Origin: JAJFUI01 sp963754135
Lineage (GTDB): Bacteria; Planctomycetota; Planctomycetia; Pirellulales; Thermoguttaceae
DNA: 64,000 nucleotides
Reading direction: 5' to 3'
NCBI GenBank assembly: GCA_963754135.1
Contig: CAVWEY010000001.1
Coordinates: 310,001 to 374,000 of the forward strand
Shown one piece after another: positions 45,031 through 54,527 of the stretch (positions are counted from its first letter, which is position 1; every line of letters begins with the position of its first letter). The notes below the pieces were generated by a model that saw only the letters and a program-made list of their open reading frames with translations, was not told where the DNA came from and did not search any database. Position numbers and translations under genes: made by a program.

Positions 45031-46008
45031 TCACTTGGCGGGCTGCACTCTGACGATCTTGACGGGCTTCGTATCGGGAAGGCGCACCCCCTCCAGCGTG
45101 CGCTTGATCGACTGCCAGGTGAAGCTGTTGGCATCGATGGGAGTGACGATGTTGACTGCGGTGCTATCGCTGCCGTCGCGGAACACGCCCGTCGCCTCGA
45201 TCACCCACTTCGAGCCGTCCTTGATCCACACGTCGTCGCCAAAGCCGCCGTGGGCGTCGAAATGCCAGGAGACGATCCGCCCCAACTTGGGATTCCAGCC
45301 GATGATCTGGCCTCCGGTCAACGTCGCTTGGCCCTCTTTCGTGAGGGTGTACGTGTTCTTGATGAAGTTCCGCTGCGCCATCCACTCGAAATGGATCCGC
45401 AGGGGCTGGTCCTTGGCGTCCACGGCCCAGTCGCCGATCAGCCACTCAAGGTCCTTGAGGTAATCTTCGTTCGAGCCGGGCACATAGGGAGAATCCCGCC
45501 CGACGACCATGACCCACTTCCCGTCGCGCCGCGCGTGGACCACGGTGTAACGCGCTCCCGTCGCAGCCTCCGTCGAGGGCAACTTGACCTTGGCAATGCC
45601 CTTTTCCACGGCGATGTCGGCTCCCAGGAAACGGATCGACTCGATGGTCACCGTCATGGTCGCGCCACGCTGCTGTTGGAAGAGGCCGGCGTATTCTTTT
45701 TCGATCGCTGCGCGGCCGTGGAGCGACTGGCCCGACTCGTCGGTGTATTCGGCGTCCGTCGCCCAAAGAGCGCCGATGGTCTTCGCATCGCCGGCGTTGA
45801 ACGCCTTGACAAAGTCGTCGGCGGTGGCGCGGATGGCCTTCTCGTCGGCCTCGCTTCCCGCGTTCGGGCCGACGGCCGGACCTGCGGCAGCCGGATCGGC
45901 CGCCTGAGCGCCGCCGAGGGCGCCGTAGCGCGCCGACAGAGCGGCGCCCGCGGCAAGGACCAAAGAGACGGCAATGGCCAAGTGCATTTGTTTCCAACGC
46001 GGAGTCAT
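45031..46008 (-). CDS. Exported NTF2-like (SnoaL/SgcJ-type) protein
   Basis: ATG 46008 follows AGGAGC. A signal peptide (LAIAVSLVLAAGAALSARYG) is followed by an NTF2-like fold (about 50-165): ADDFVKAFNAGDAKTIGALW, TDESGQSLHGRAAIEKEYAG and YTVVHARRDGKWVMVVGRDS, as in SgcJ/EcaC-type proteins. A second, similar-sized C-terminal region (LEWLIGDWAVDAKDQPLRIH to SWHFDAHGGFGDDVWI) looks like a DUF1579/heme-binding-type beta-barrel. The domain pair is common in planctomycete exported proteins; no activity is known. Confidence 0.78.
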   Translation of the reverse strand: MTPRWKQMHLAIAVSLVLAAGAALSARYGALGGAQAADPAAAGPAVGPNAGSEADEKAIRATADDFVKAFNAGDAKTIGALWATDAEYTDESGQSLHGRAAIEKEYAGLFQQQRGATMTVTIESIRFLGADIAVEKGIAKVKLPSTEAATGARYTVVHARRDGKWVMVVGRDSPYVPGSNEDYLKDLEWLIGDWAVDAKDQPLRIHFEWMAQRNFIKNTYTLTKEGQATLTGGQIIGWNPKLGRIVSWHFDAHGGFGDDVWIKDGSKWVIEATGVFRDGSDSTAVNIVTPIDANSFTWQSIKRTLEGVRLPDTKPVKIVRVQPAK

Positions 46009-46050
46009 GGCTAACGCTCCTGTGTGCTGGTAGATGCCTATGACGTTCAC

Positions 46051-46523
46051 AGGGCATCGCTTCGCCCGGCAAAGATTGCAGGACTGCCTTTCGAGATTGG
46101 CGAATTATATGCCGCACCCGCCTTCCTGGTAGTACGCGCATCCAGCGAAGTTTGAGAAAACGCCGCACGCGCCTCCCAAGGAAGCCGAACGTGGATTCCG
46201 TAACGCACGTCATGTCAAGGAGTTAGATGAAGTCTCCGGTGGCTGGCTTGCCGCGCTTCGCCTAGGTCTGGGTGGGCCGGAAGCACACGCGCCGGCTGGG
46301 CATTCCACGATGGACACTTCGGGCGTTGTCTGGGGCATCCATGCGATCCGTCAGGCGGAGACGGTGGAAGCGATGGCCAGACAGAAGGCCTGCCAGGTCC
46401 GGGAAGCGGTGAGCCTGAAGGCGCAAAAGGCCTACCGGGAGTGCGATCGCCATCACCGGGCTCTGAAGCGACGAAACGCCGGTGCGTTCTGCCCATGCGA
46501 TCGCCTTCCCTCAACGGCGGGGA
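46051..46523. other. Gene-free stretch with possible gene debris
   Basis: No frame here has a credible start and domain. A plus-strand frame (46310 onward, VVWGIHAIRQAETVEAMARQ) has some protein-like character but ends in another gene's antisense, so it may be a fragment. Upstream of 46008 this region must also hold the promoter of the NTF2-like gene. Confidence 0.4.
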
Positions 46524-47636
46524 CTATTCCGAAAATCGCATTTCAATCAGCGTCAAGTCGTCCTCCAAGCGGACGGCATTGGAGTATTTCAGCAGTTGCT
46601 CTTCAACGGCCGCGGCCTGGATGTCCGATCCGGGATAGCCCTGCTCCTTCAAGATGGCGATCAGGCCATCGGCGCCGAGCAGCTTATGCTCGGCATTGTG
46701 GATTTCGATTGCGCCGTCGCTGAACAGCAGCAGGCGGTCGCCGGGCGATAGTTCCAATGTGGTCTCGTCGTAGGGGGCATCTTCCATCACCCCCAGCGGC
46801 AGGCCCCCGCACTCGACTTGCTCGAACCCGCCGGCGGCGCGGACGAGCAAGGGGGGCGGATTGCCGGCCGCCGTGAAAACAACTTCCCGGCGGACCGCGT
46901 CGACCAGGCCGCAGACCGCCGCGGCGAACGACTCGCCCCCCTTGACGATCCGGTACAACTCGTTGCCGATCTTCCCCACGAAGGCCAGCGGCGACCGCAA
47001 CAGCGGATGATACCGGTCCCACAACGAGCTGAGGTGCATCGTATACAGCGCGGCGGCCAGCCCGTGCCCCATCACGTCGGCCAGAAGGAAGCCGTACCGG
47101 TCGGCATCGAGTTGCCGGATGCCGTAGAAGTCGCCGCCCACCACATCGTGCGGAATATAGTGGGTTGCGAAGCGGACGCGGGCGTCCCGGGGCAAGTCCT
47201 GCTCCAGGGAAACCGACTGGATGGCCTTGGCCCTTTCCAGGTCCCGCAGCGAGGAGGAAACGTCGCGGAACACCTCCACCCCGCCGATGATCTCTCCCCC
47301 GGCGTTGCGGATCGGCGCCACGGTGACTTGCAGGGGCGTCCGCCGGCCGTCCTTCCGCAGAGCAAACACCAGCGGGCAGCCGCTGCCGACGCCGGTGACG
47401 ATCGAGCGGTGCAGCGGGCAGTATTCCTGGCCGCAGAGTTGGTGGCCGTCCTTGTCCACGTGCGACAGCAAGTTGTCGTAGCAATAACGGCCGACCATTT
47501 CCTCCGCCGGCCAGCCGGTGATCCGCTCCGCCGCCGGGTTCCAATAGACGATGCGGCGCTCGAGGTCGGTCACGTAGACGCCGTCGCCCAGCGAACTGAG
47601 AATGAGCCGGGCATCCATGCTCAAGGGGTCGCCCAT
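46524..47636 (-). CDS. PAS domain and SpoIIE/RsbU-type PP2C phosphatase
   Basis: An intact 370-residue cytoplasmic protein. An N-terminal PAS domain (LGDGVYVTDLERRIVYWNPA, ERITGWPAEEMVGRYCYDNL) is followed by the PPM phosphatase domain: PHDVVGGDFYGIRQ (metal Asp), FLLADVMGHGLAAALY (D-x-x-G-H-G) and GDRLLLFSDGAIE with LEDDLTLIEM. RsbU-type phosphatases dephosphorylate anti-sigma antagonists and so control partner-switching. No STAS or HPK partner is encoded next to it. The PAS domain may sense a small ligand or redox state. Confidence 0.9.
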   Translation of the reverse strand: MGDPLSMDARLILSSLGDGVYVTDLERRIVYWNPAAERITGWPAEEMVGRYCYDNLLSHVDKDGHQLCGQEYCPLHRSIVTGVGSGCPLVFALRKDGRRTPLQVTVAPIRNAGGEIIGGVEVFRDVSSSLRDLERAKAIQSVSLEQDLPRDARVRFATHYIPHDVVGGDFYGIRQLDADRYGFLLADVMGHGLAAALYTMHLSSLWDRYHPLLRSPLAFVGKIGNELYRIVKGGESFAAAVCGLVDAVRREVVFTAAGNPPPLLVRAAGGFEQVECGGLPLGVMEDAPYDETTLELSPGDRLLLFSDGAIEIHNAEHKLLGADGLIAILKEQGYPGSDIQAAAVEEQLLKYSNAVRLEDDLTLIEMRFSE

Positions 47637-47652
47637 CGCTCGTCCTCGCTTA

Positions 47653-50164
47653 TTACTCGCTCGCCTGGTTGTTCCGCTGGCTCTTTTCCTGGAGGAGCTT
47701 TTCTTCCGCGGGGGTCAGCTTGGGCCGGTCAATCTTGAGCGTGAGCTTGACCAACTTGCCGGTGAAGGCGAACGGCACCTGGTAGTCCTGGTCGCATACG
47801 GACGTGCCGGTGTCGGAGCCGATGTCGAAAGTTTCGTCCCACTGTAAGATGAGCGGGAGGGTGTGCTCCATCTTCTCTCTGGCGACTTCCTTGCCGTCCA
47901 CCTTGAGCACGCCCGTGCCGCTCCGGCCGATGCCGCTCATGTTGTTGAAGGCCACCGTGCCCATGCCCAGGCCGTCATACTTGAAGTCGAACGCGAGCGT
48001 GTGCCGGCCGGGGGCCAGTGCATCCGGGCCTTCCCAGCGGACGCGCTTCAGGTCCACCAGGTTCCAGAGAAACACCGGCTTGCCCTTGAGCAGGTAGAAC
48101 CCGTAGCCGCCGAACCGGCCGCCGGAGGTCAACAGCACTCCCTCGGCACCCCCTTCCGGCACTTCGATGTCGGCCGTAATCGTGTAGGAACAGTTCAGCA
48201 GCAGCGGAGAGTCGCCCTGGGGAATGCCGGTCAGCGGCCGGGTGTAGGTAAACTCGGTGCGGCCCGCGGTGATGTTGGGCCGCGGCGCCACCAAGCGCGC
48301 CGCCACGCTGGCGTCCAACGGCAGCACCTGGTACTTCCGCGCTTCCTTTGTGAAGAGTTCCTTGAGTTCTTCCACTTTCTCGGGATACTCGGCCGCCACG
48401 TCTTCAAACTGCGTCCAATCCTTCCGCAGGTCGTAGAGTTCCCACGTGCAATGGTTGAAGGGGTCCTGGTTCACGGGGCCGGCCACTACCCAAGGCGGCC
48501 GGATGACCTTCGTGCTGGCGATCCAGCCTTCGTGATAGATGGCGTGGTCGCCCATCATCTCGAAATACTGGGTCTTGTGCGTCGAGGGGGCGTCGGCGTT
48601 GGCCCTGTCGAAGGTGTACGCCATGCTGAAACCTTCGATGGGCGCCTGCTTGATGCCGTCCACCGCCTTGGTGCAGGGATGCCGCACGCCTCAAGAATCG
48701 TCGGCGCGACGTCAATGACGTGATGGAACTGGTTGCGGATGCCGCCCAAGTCCGTGATGTGGCCGGGCCAGGAGATGCACACGCCCTGCCGCGTCCCGCC
48801 GAAATGCGAGGCGATCTGCTTGGTCCAGGGGAAGGGCGTGTCGAAGGCCCACGACCACGGCACGGCCATGTGGTTGTAGGTCCGGTCGCTGCCCCACACG
48901 TCGTAGAAATACTTGAGCTGCGCCTCGACCGGAACCATCGCGCCGTTGAACATGGCGACCTCGTTCGGCGTGCCGATCAGCGTCCCCTCGGCGCTGGAGC
49001 CGTTGTCGCCGCTGATGTAGATAATGAGCGTGTTGTCCAGTTTGCCCATGTCCTCGACGGCCTGAATCACCCGGCCGATTTCGTGATCGGTGTAGGCCAG
49101 ATAGGCGGCATAGACGTCCACCTGCCGGATAAACATCTTCTTCTCGTCCGCCGTCAGGGCGTCCCAGTCCTTCAGCAGATCCTTCGGCCACGGGGTCATC
49201 TTCGCGTCCGGCGGGATGACGCCCAGCCGTTTCTGATTGGCGAAGATTTCCTCGCGCAGGGCGTTCCAGCCCTTGTCAAAAAGATGCAATTTGCTGATCT
49301 TCTCGATCCACTCGGGCGTGGCGTGATGCGGCGCGTGCGTGCCGCCGGGCACATAGTAGCAGAAGAACGGCTTGCTCGGGTCAATCTGGTTGAGTTGGTT
49401 CAGCCAGGCGATGGCGTCGTCGGCCATAGCGGTGGTCAGGTTCCAGCCCGGACGGCCGACGTAAGGATAGATGGCCGTGGTCTGGCGGAAGAGGTTCGGC
49501 TGCCACTGGCTGGTGTCGCCGCCGACGAAGCCGTAGAAGTACTCGAAGCCCATGCCGATGGGCCACTGGTCAAACGGCCCAATCTGGCTCGCTTGGAAGG
49601 TCGGCGTGTTGTGGTCCTTGCCGAACCACGAGGTGGCAAAGCCGTTGTCCCTCAGGATCCGGCCGATGGTCGCCTTGTCCTTTGGAATGATGCTGTTGTA
49701 GCCCGGAAAGCCCGTGGACTGTTCCGAAACCACGCCGAAGCCGGCCGAGTGATGATTCCGTCCGGTGATGAGCGCCGCGCGGGTGGGCGAGCAGAGGGCG
49801 GTGGAATGGAAGCAGGTGTAGCGCAGGCCCGCCTTGGCGACCCGGTCCAGCGCCGGAGTGGGGATCACGCCGCCGAAAGTGCTCGTGCGCCGAAACCCAC
49901 GTCGTCGGTCATAATCAGCAGCACGTTGGGGGCGCCCTTGGGCGGCACCACCCGCGGCGGCCACCAGGGCTTCGACTGTGCCGCGTTGTCCCGGATCTCC
50001 CCGCCGAACTTCGGCGGCGGCGGCGGGAGTTGCCGCCCGTCAATCGTGGTGGTGGCGTCGGGCGCGCCCGGCGTCCCGGTAACCTGTTGGGCCATAGCCG
50101 GCAGGGCGGCCATGATCGCCACAATTGCCGCGCCACACAGCCGGTTTCGTGTCCTGCGCGTCAT
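47653..50164 (-). CDS. Arylsulfatase-type sulfatase with C-terminal accessory domain (two frameshifts)
   Basis: Start ATG 50164 (MTRRTRNRLCGAAIVAIMAA, a signal peptide ending near ALPAMA-QQ). APNVLLIMTDDVGFG supplies the metal Asp pair. After a shift near 49885 comes ALCSPTRAALITGRNHHSAG, the canonical CxPxR formylglycine motif, then SWFGKDHNTP and IYISGDNGSSAEG. A second shift near 48690 leads to the C-terminal region with a beta-rich accessory domain (NITAGRTEFTYTRPLTGIPQ; GGYGFYLLKGKPVFLWNLVD) ending VPFAFTGKLVKLTLKIDRPK. Total about 836 residues. This size and accessory domain match large planctomycete arylsulfatases, presumed periplasmic. Confidence 0.85.
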
Positions 50165-50393
50165 AACGGTTCCCTTTCTTGGTTGATCGGGGCGAGTTTC
50201 CGCCGTCTGGATGTCCGGCGGTATTATACGCATAGCAAGCAACCTACCATAGTGGGGTGCTCAGCCTACGACAGCTACCCTGGCCGGTTCTTAGTGGCTT
50301 GCGTCACCTTGAATCCCGCCAGTCCCGCCACCAGGATTGCCAGGTAGAGTAGAACTGTCCGGCAAAGGCCTCCATCCAGGCCAACGTCCGGGT

Positions 50394-52372
50394 TAGCCCA
50401 ACTTCGCCAGTAGGTGGCGATTTGGTGGGAATCTTGTCGTATTTGGTGCTCACGTGAAGGTGGGGTTTTTTGCGCAACTCCTTATGGGCGACAGGCCAGG
50501 TTGTTTGCCGGCGCGGCCAAAGGCGTTGTAGTGAAGACCTTGCCCTTCGGAATGCCCCCGCACGGGGCTACAATTCGGGCATGTTCATTCGCCCGTGCTA
50601 TCGCCGCAAGGACGGCAAGCGCCACGCCTATTGGGCGCTGATGGAATCGTATCGCACCGAGCGCGGCCCGCGGCAGCGGGTAGTCGCGTATCTCGGGCAA
50701 CTCGACGAACCGCATCGTTGGGGCGTCAAGGGAGCCGCCGAAGGCAAACCAGGGTCGCCACAGAGGCGGCTCTTCAACGACGTCCGCCCGCGGTGGGTCG
50801 AAGTGGACGTCAAACGCCTGCGCGTGGAGAACCGGAAAGACTTCGGCGGGCCTTGGTTGGGGCTGGAGCTTGTCGAGCAGTTGGGATGGAAGGAGTTTCT
50901 CGACCGCACGATTCCGTCGGGCCGCGAGGACGTGCCCTGGTCGCTGATGGCGTTGGTGTTGGTCCTCTGCCGCCTCTGCGATCCATCGAGCGAATTGCAC
51001 GTCGCCGAGCATTTCTACGCCCAAAGCGTCTTGCCCGATCTGTTGGGCATCCCGCCGGAAAAGATCAATGAGCAGCGCCTTTACCGGGCGCTCGACGTGC
51101 TGCTGCCGCACAAGGAGGCGTTGGAGGTGTTCTTGAAGAACCGGCTCGGCAATCTGTTCGGGCTGGAGTACGACTTGCTGTTGTACGACGTGACCAGCAC
51201 GTATTTCGAGGGCCAAGCCGAGGCCAATCCGTCGGCCAAACGAGGCTACTCGCGCGACCACCGCCCGGACTGCAAACAGGTCTGCATCGGCCTGGTGGTC
51301 TCCAAGTGCGGGATGCCGCTGGGATACGAGGTGTTCGCCGGGAACCGCACGGACGTCACCACGTTGCAGGAAATCGTGCAAACGATGGAAAGCCGCTACG
51401 GCCGGGCCGATCGGATTTGGGTCGGCGACCGCGGCATGGTCTCGGCCCACAACATCGCCTTTCTCAAACAGAGCGGACGGCGCTACATCGTCGGCACGCC
51501 CAAGAGCATGCTCAAGCGGTTTGAACGGGAACTGCTCGCGGAGGATTGGCGCACGATCCGCGACGGCCTGGAGGTCAAGCTCTGCCCTTCGCCCGACGGC
51601 GACGAGACTTTCGTTCTTTGCCGCAGCCGTGACCGCCGCGAGAAGGAAAAGGCCATGCACGGCCGTTTCGAGCAACGGATTGAAGAAGGACTGTTGCGGA
51701 TCGAGGCCGGCTGTCGGAAACAGCGCTTGCAGCCGGTCGTCGTCGCGCAGCGGTTGGGGCGACTGCTGGGCCAGAACAGCCGGGCAGCGGGGCTTTTTGA
51801 AACCGAGGTCCGCACTGCCGCGGACGGCCGGGCAAGCCTTGGTTGGAAAAAAGTCGAGACTTGGCGTGACTGGGCAGCCTTGAGCGAAGGGTGCTACCTC
51901 TTGCGCAGCAACGTGGTGGGGTGGAGCGACGAGGACCTTTGGAAAGCCTATATCCAACTGACCGAGGCCGAGGCTGCGTTCCGAATCCACAAAAGCGACC
52001 TGCGGCTCCGTCCGATCTGGCATCAGAAAGAGGAGCGGGTGTTGGCCCACATCTTGGTCTGCTTCTTGGCTTATGTCCTCTGGAAGACCCTCTCGCAGCG
52101 ATGCCAGCGGGCGGGACTGGGCCACGAGCCTCGCCGGGTCTTCGAGGAATTGGGCAAGATTCAGTTGGTGGACGTAGTGTTGCCGACACGTCAAGGGACG
52201 GAGATCCGTCGGCGTTGCGTGACCCAGCCCACCGACCATCAGGCCATCCTGTTGACCCGCTTGCCGTTCCGTCTCCCCACCATCCGTCTAACGGAGGGTG
52301 TGTAGTGAAGACTTTCAAGAACCGCGCCTTGCGCCACAAGGACTTACGTCGACAACTGGCGAAGTTCGGCTA
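50394..52372 (+). mobile_element. Insertion sequence, IS1634-type, about 1.98 kb
   Basis: Left end tagcccaacttcgccagt (50394-50411) and right end actggcgaagttcggcta (52355-52372) are 18-base inverted repeats with one mismatch. A single full-length transposase lies between them. Close to both ends is a shared string, gtagtgaagac (50530 and 52304). No clear target duplication is visible. The right end touches the 3' end of the radical-SAM gene. Confidence 0.8.
50581..52305 (+). CDS. IS1634 family transposase
   Basis: An intact 574-residue transposase from ATG 50581 (MFIRPCYRRKDGKRHAYWAL). DDE motifs: YDLLLYDVTSTYFEG (first Asp), ADRIWVGDRGMVSAHN (second Asp) and the C-terminal Y-(2)-R/K-x(3)-E-like region LWKAYIQLTEAEAAFRIHKS (Glu). 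The N-terminal part (VVAYLGQLDE) is also typical of IS1634 proteins. Unlike the IS4-type transposase at 36837 it has no frameshift, so the element could still be active. Confidence 0.9.
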   Translation: MFIRPCYRRKDGKRHAYWALMESYRTERGPRQRVVAYLGQLDEPHRWGVKGAAEGKPGSPQRRLFNDVRPRWVEVDVKRLRVENRKDFGGPWLGLELVEQLGWKEFLDRTIPSGREDVPWSLMALVLVLCRLCDPSSELHVAEHFYAQSVLPDLLGIPPEKINEQRLYRALDVLLPHKEALEVFLKNRLGNLFGLEYDLLLYDVTSTYFEGQAEANPSAKRGYSRDHRPDCKQVCIGLVVSKCGMPLGYEVFAGNRTDVTTLQEIVQTMESRYGRADRIWVGDRGMVSAHNIAFLKQSGRRYIVGTPKSMLKRFERELLAEDWRTIRDGLEVKLCPSPDGDETFVLCRSRDRREKEKAMHGRFEQRIEEGLLRIEAGCRKQRLQPVVVAQRLGRLLGQNSRAAGLFETEVRTAADGRASLGWKKVETWRDWAALSEGCYLLRSNVVGWSDEDLWKAYIQLTEAEAAFRIHKSDLRLRPIWHQKEERVLAHILVCFLAYVLWKTLSQRCQRAGLGHEPRRVFEELGKIQLVDVVLPTRQGTEIRRRCVTQPTDHQAILLTRLPFRLPTIRLTEGV

Positions 52373-53760
52373 GCAGCCCAACACGTCCCGATGGGCGCGG
52401 GCCAGGGCGGCGCACTGCGCCAACAACCCCCGCAGCATCCGGTACTTCCAACCGCCCCACTGCTTGAAGCAGAGCCGCAGCCCCTTGCGGCGGACGATCC
52501 GCATGGCCACCTTGGTGTAGCTCCGCACGATCATGCGGAAGATTTCCTCCTGCGGGAGCATGGTCTTGACCACGAAATGCTGCATGTCGAAGACCTGCCA
52601 GTCGCGGGTGATCACCTGGTCCTTCTTCTCCTCGTACAAGGCGGTGCCGGGGCAAGGCGTCATCGGCGTGAACTCGACGTGCAGGATCGCCTTATGGTCG
52701 TGGATGAAGCCGTCGATGCGGCGGAAATCGGCCCGCGTCACGTCCGGCTTGAGCATGAACCCGACCGAGACTTCGATCTTGAGCTTTCCCAACAGGTCGA
52801 TGGCCTGCTCGTTGACCGAGGGGTCGGTTTTCTTGTGCCATTCGGTCAGGGTCTTGGCGTCGAGCGACTCCACGCCGATGAAGACCATCGACAGGCCGGC
52901 CCGTCGCCAGAGGTCGAACAACTCGGGATGTTTCAGGACGCTGTCGGCCCGCGCGTAGGCGTGGTAACGTTTCTTCACGCCGGCGCAGGATCAGCATCTG
53001 CGCCAGCGTTTTCATCCGCTCCACGTCGTGGAAGGAGTTTTCGTCGTAGAAGTAGATGAACGGTTCGCGGATCGAGCAGATGTCGTCGAAGATCAGTTTC
53101 GGATCGCGCGGGACCCAGTATCCGCCCGAATAAATCCAGCCCGGACAAAACCGGCAGCGGTAAGGGCAGCCGAAGGCGATCCGCACGCCGGCCGCCGACG
53201 GCTTGGTGATGTAGTAGTAATCGCGGCGGTAGGCGGCGGTAAGCGACCGGTCGGGCAGCGGTTGGCGGTTGATGTCGGGCGGCAGCGGGCGGGGCTCGGT
53301 GGCAGTAAGTCCCTTCGACGTGCGGATCATCAGGCCGGCAATCCGGTCGAAGCGGGTTTCGCCCGCCGCCCGCGCCGCACAGATTTCCGCAAACGGATCG
53401 ACCCCCTCGCCGCGGACGATCAGGTCCACGGCCGGGTCGTTGAACTCCTCGGGTATGATCGTCGGCTGATGGCCGCCCACCACCGTCAAACACGCCGGCG
53501 CCGCCCGGCGGATTGTCCGCAGCACGTCGAGCCGGCCCGGTGCGGGCCATTTCGCTGGTCACGCCCGCCACATCGGGCGTGAAACCGCCAAGCGTCCGCG
53601 GCAGGTCGGCCGGGCGGACCATCATATCCACCAGCCGCACGTCATGTTGCGACGACACCCCGGCGCCCACCGTTTCCAGCCCCAACGGCTCCATCTTGGC
53701 AATGTGCCGCAGGCCAATGGTGCGTGGACCGCAAGGGGGGTGTACCAAGAGGACTCTCAT
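52370..53760 (-). CDS. B12-binding radical-SAM protein, HpnR-like (two frameshifts)
   Basis: ATG 53760 gives MRVLLVHPPCGPRTIGLRHI, a cobalamin-binding domain opening, with EPLGLETVGAGV and VVGGHQPTIIPEEF. The radical-SAM domain has RIAFGCPYRCRFCPGW (C-x3-C-x2-C). Shifts near 53535 and 52978 must be corrected. The end reads FTPMTPCPGTALYEEKKDQV and TRDWQVFDMQHFVVKTMLPQ, a pattern I know from hopanoid C-3 methylases (HpnR). Methyl transfer to an unactivated carbon is therefore likely, but the substrate is open. The stop codon lies in the terminal repeat of the adjacent IS, so a few C-terminal residues may be lost. Confidence 0.7.
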
Positions 53761-53790
53761 CCGCGGCCTCAATTCCGTTGAAACTGAATC

Positions 53791-53858
53791 GTAGGGTGCG
53801 TGCTGGCACGCACGCCGCCGGCCTCGCGGTCGCGCGTGCGTGCAAGCACGCACCCTAC
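53791..53858. repeat. Inverted repeat with GTAGGGTGCGTGCTGGCACG arms
   Basis: Left half gtagggtgcgtgctggcacg cacg, right half cgtgcgtgcaagcacgcacc ctac. It lies between the radical-SAM gene and pabA, both on the minus strand, and could end the pab transcript. It is related to the short copy at 520-542. Confidence 0.85.
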
Positions 53859-53888
53859 GGCTGCCATGCCCCAACCGCGGGGAACATC

Positions 53889-54527
53889 CTACTCCCTCTT
53901 ATACGAGGCGGCAAGTGGCCGGACGGTGAACTCCACCGGCACTTCGTCCGGCGCCGCTAGTCCCGCCCGGCGCAGGAAATTCGCCAGCAACGAATAGCCG
54001 CAGTCAGTCAGGATCGACTCGGGGTGGAATTGCAGGCCGAAAACCGGCAGCTCCCGGTGCTCGATCGCCATGATCGCGCCGTCGTCGGTCCGCGCGGTGA
54101 TTTCGAGGCAAGCGGGCAGCGAGGCCTCGTCCACGACCAGCGAATGGTAGCGGCCGGCCGTCAACGGGTCCGGCACTCCGGCAAACAGGCCGCGGCCGTT
54201 GTGCCGCACCCACGACGCCCGGCCGTGGACCGGCTCCTTGGCCCGGACCACCCGGCCGCCAAACGCTTCAGCGATTGTCTGATGTCCCAGGCAGACGCCC
54301 AGCATCGGCAACTCCGCCGCCAGCGCGCGGACAATCTCCAGCGAGCGGCCGGCGCGGCCGGGCGCGCATGGCCCCGGCGAGAGGACGGCGGCGGACGGCC
54401 GCAGCCGCCGCACGTCCGCCGGATCGATCGCCGTGTTGCGGACCACGCAGGCGGCGTGCCCCAAGCGCTCGAAGTACCGCGCGAGGTTGTAGACGAAACT
54501 GTCGAAATTGTCGATCAAGAGGATCAT
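53889..54527 (-). CDS. pabA: Aminodeoxychorismate/anthranilate synthase glutaminase subunit
   Basis: A 212-residue class I glutamine amidotransferase: MILLIDNFDSFVYNLARYFE, LGVCLGHQTIAEAFGG (nucleophile Cys) and VFGLQFHPESILTD (His and Glu). It supplies ammonia to component I. PabA and TrpG cannot be told apart by sequence alone; the gene is named for its partner, whose PIKGT motif is PabB-like. The ATG overlaps the pabB stop (ATGA), so the subunits are translationally coupled. The frame is intact. Confidence 0.88.
   Translation of the reverse strand: MILLIDNFDSFVYNLARYFERLGHAACVVRNTAIDPADVRRLRPSAAVLSPGPCAPGRAGRSLEIVRALAAELPMLGVCLGHQTIAEAFGGRVVRAKEPVHGRASWVRHNGRGLFAGVPDPLTAGRYHSLVVDEASLPACLEITARTDDGAIMAIEHRELPVFGLQFHPESILTDCGYSLLANFLRRAGLAAPDEVPVEFTVRPLAASYKRE

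Noticed and set aside
46215..46514. A 99-codon minus-strand frame upstream of the NTF2-like gene
   Set aside because: Pro/Arg-rich composition with no domain or ribosome site, so coding is unlikely.
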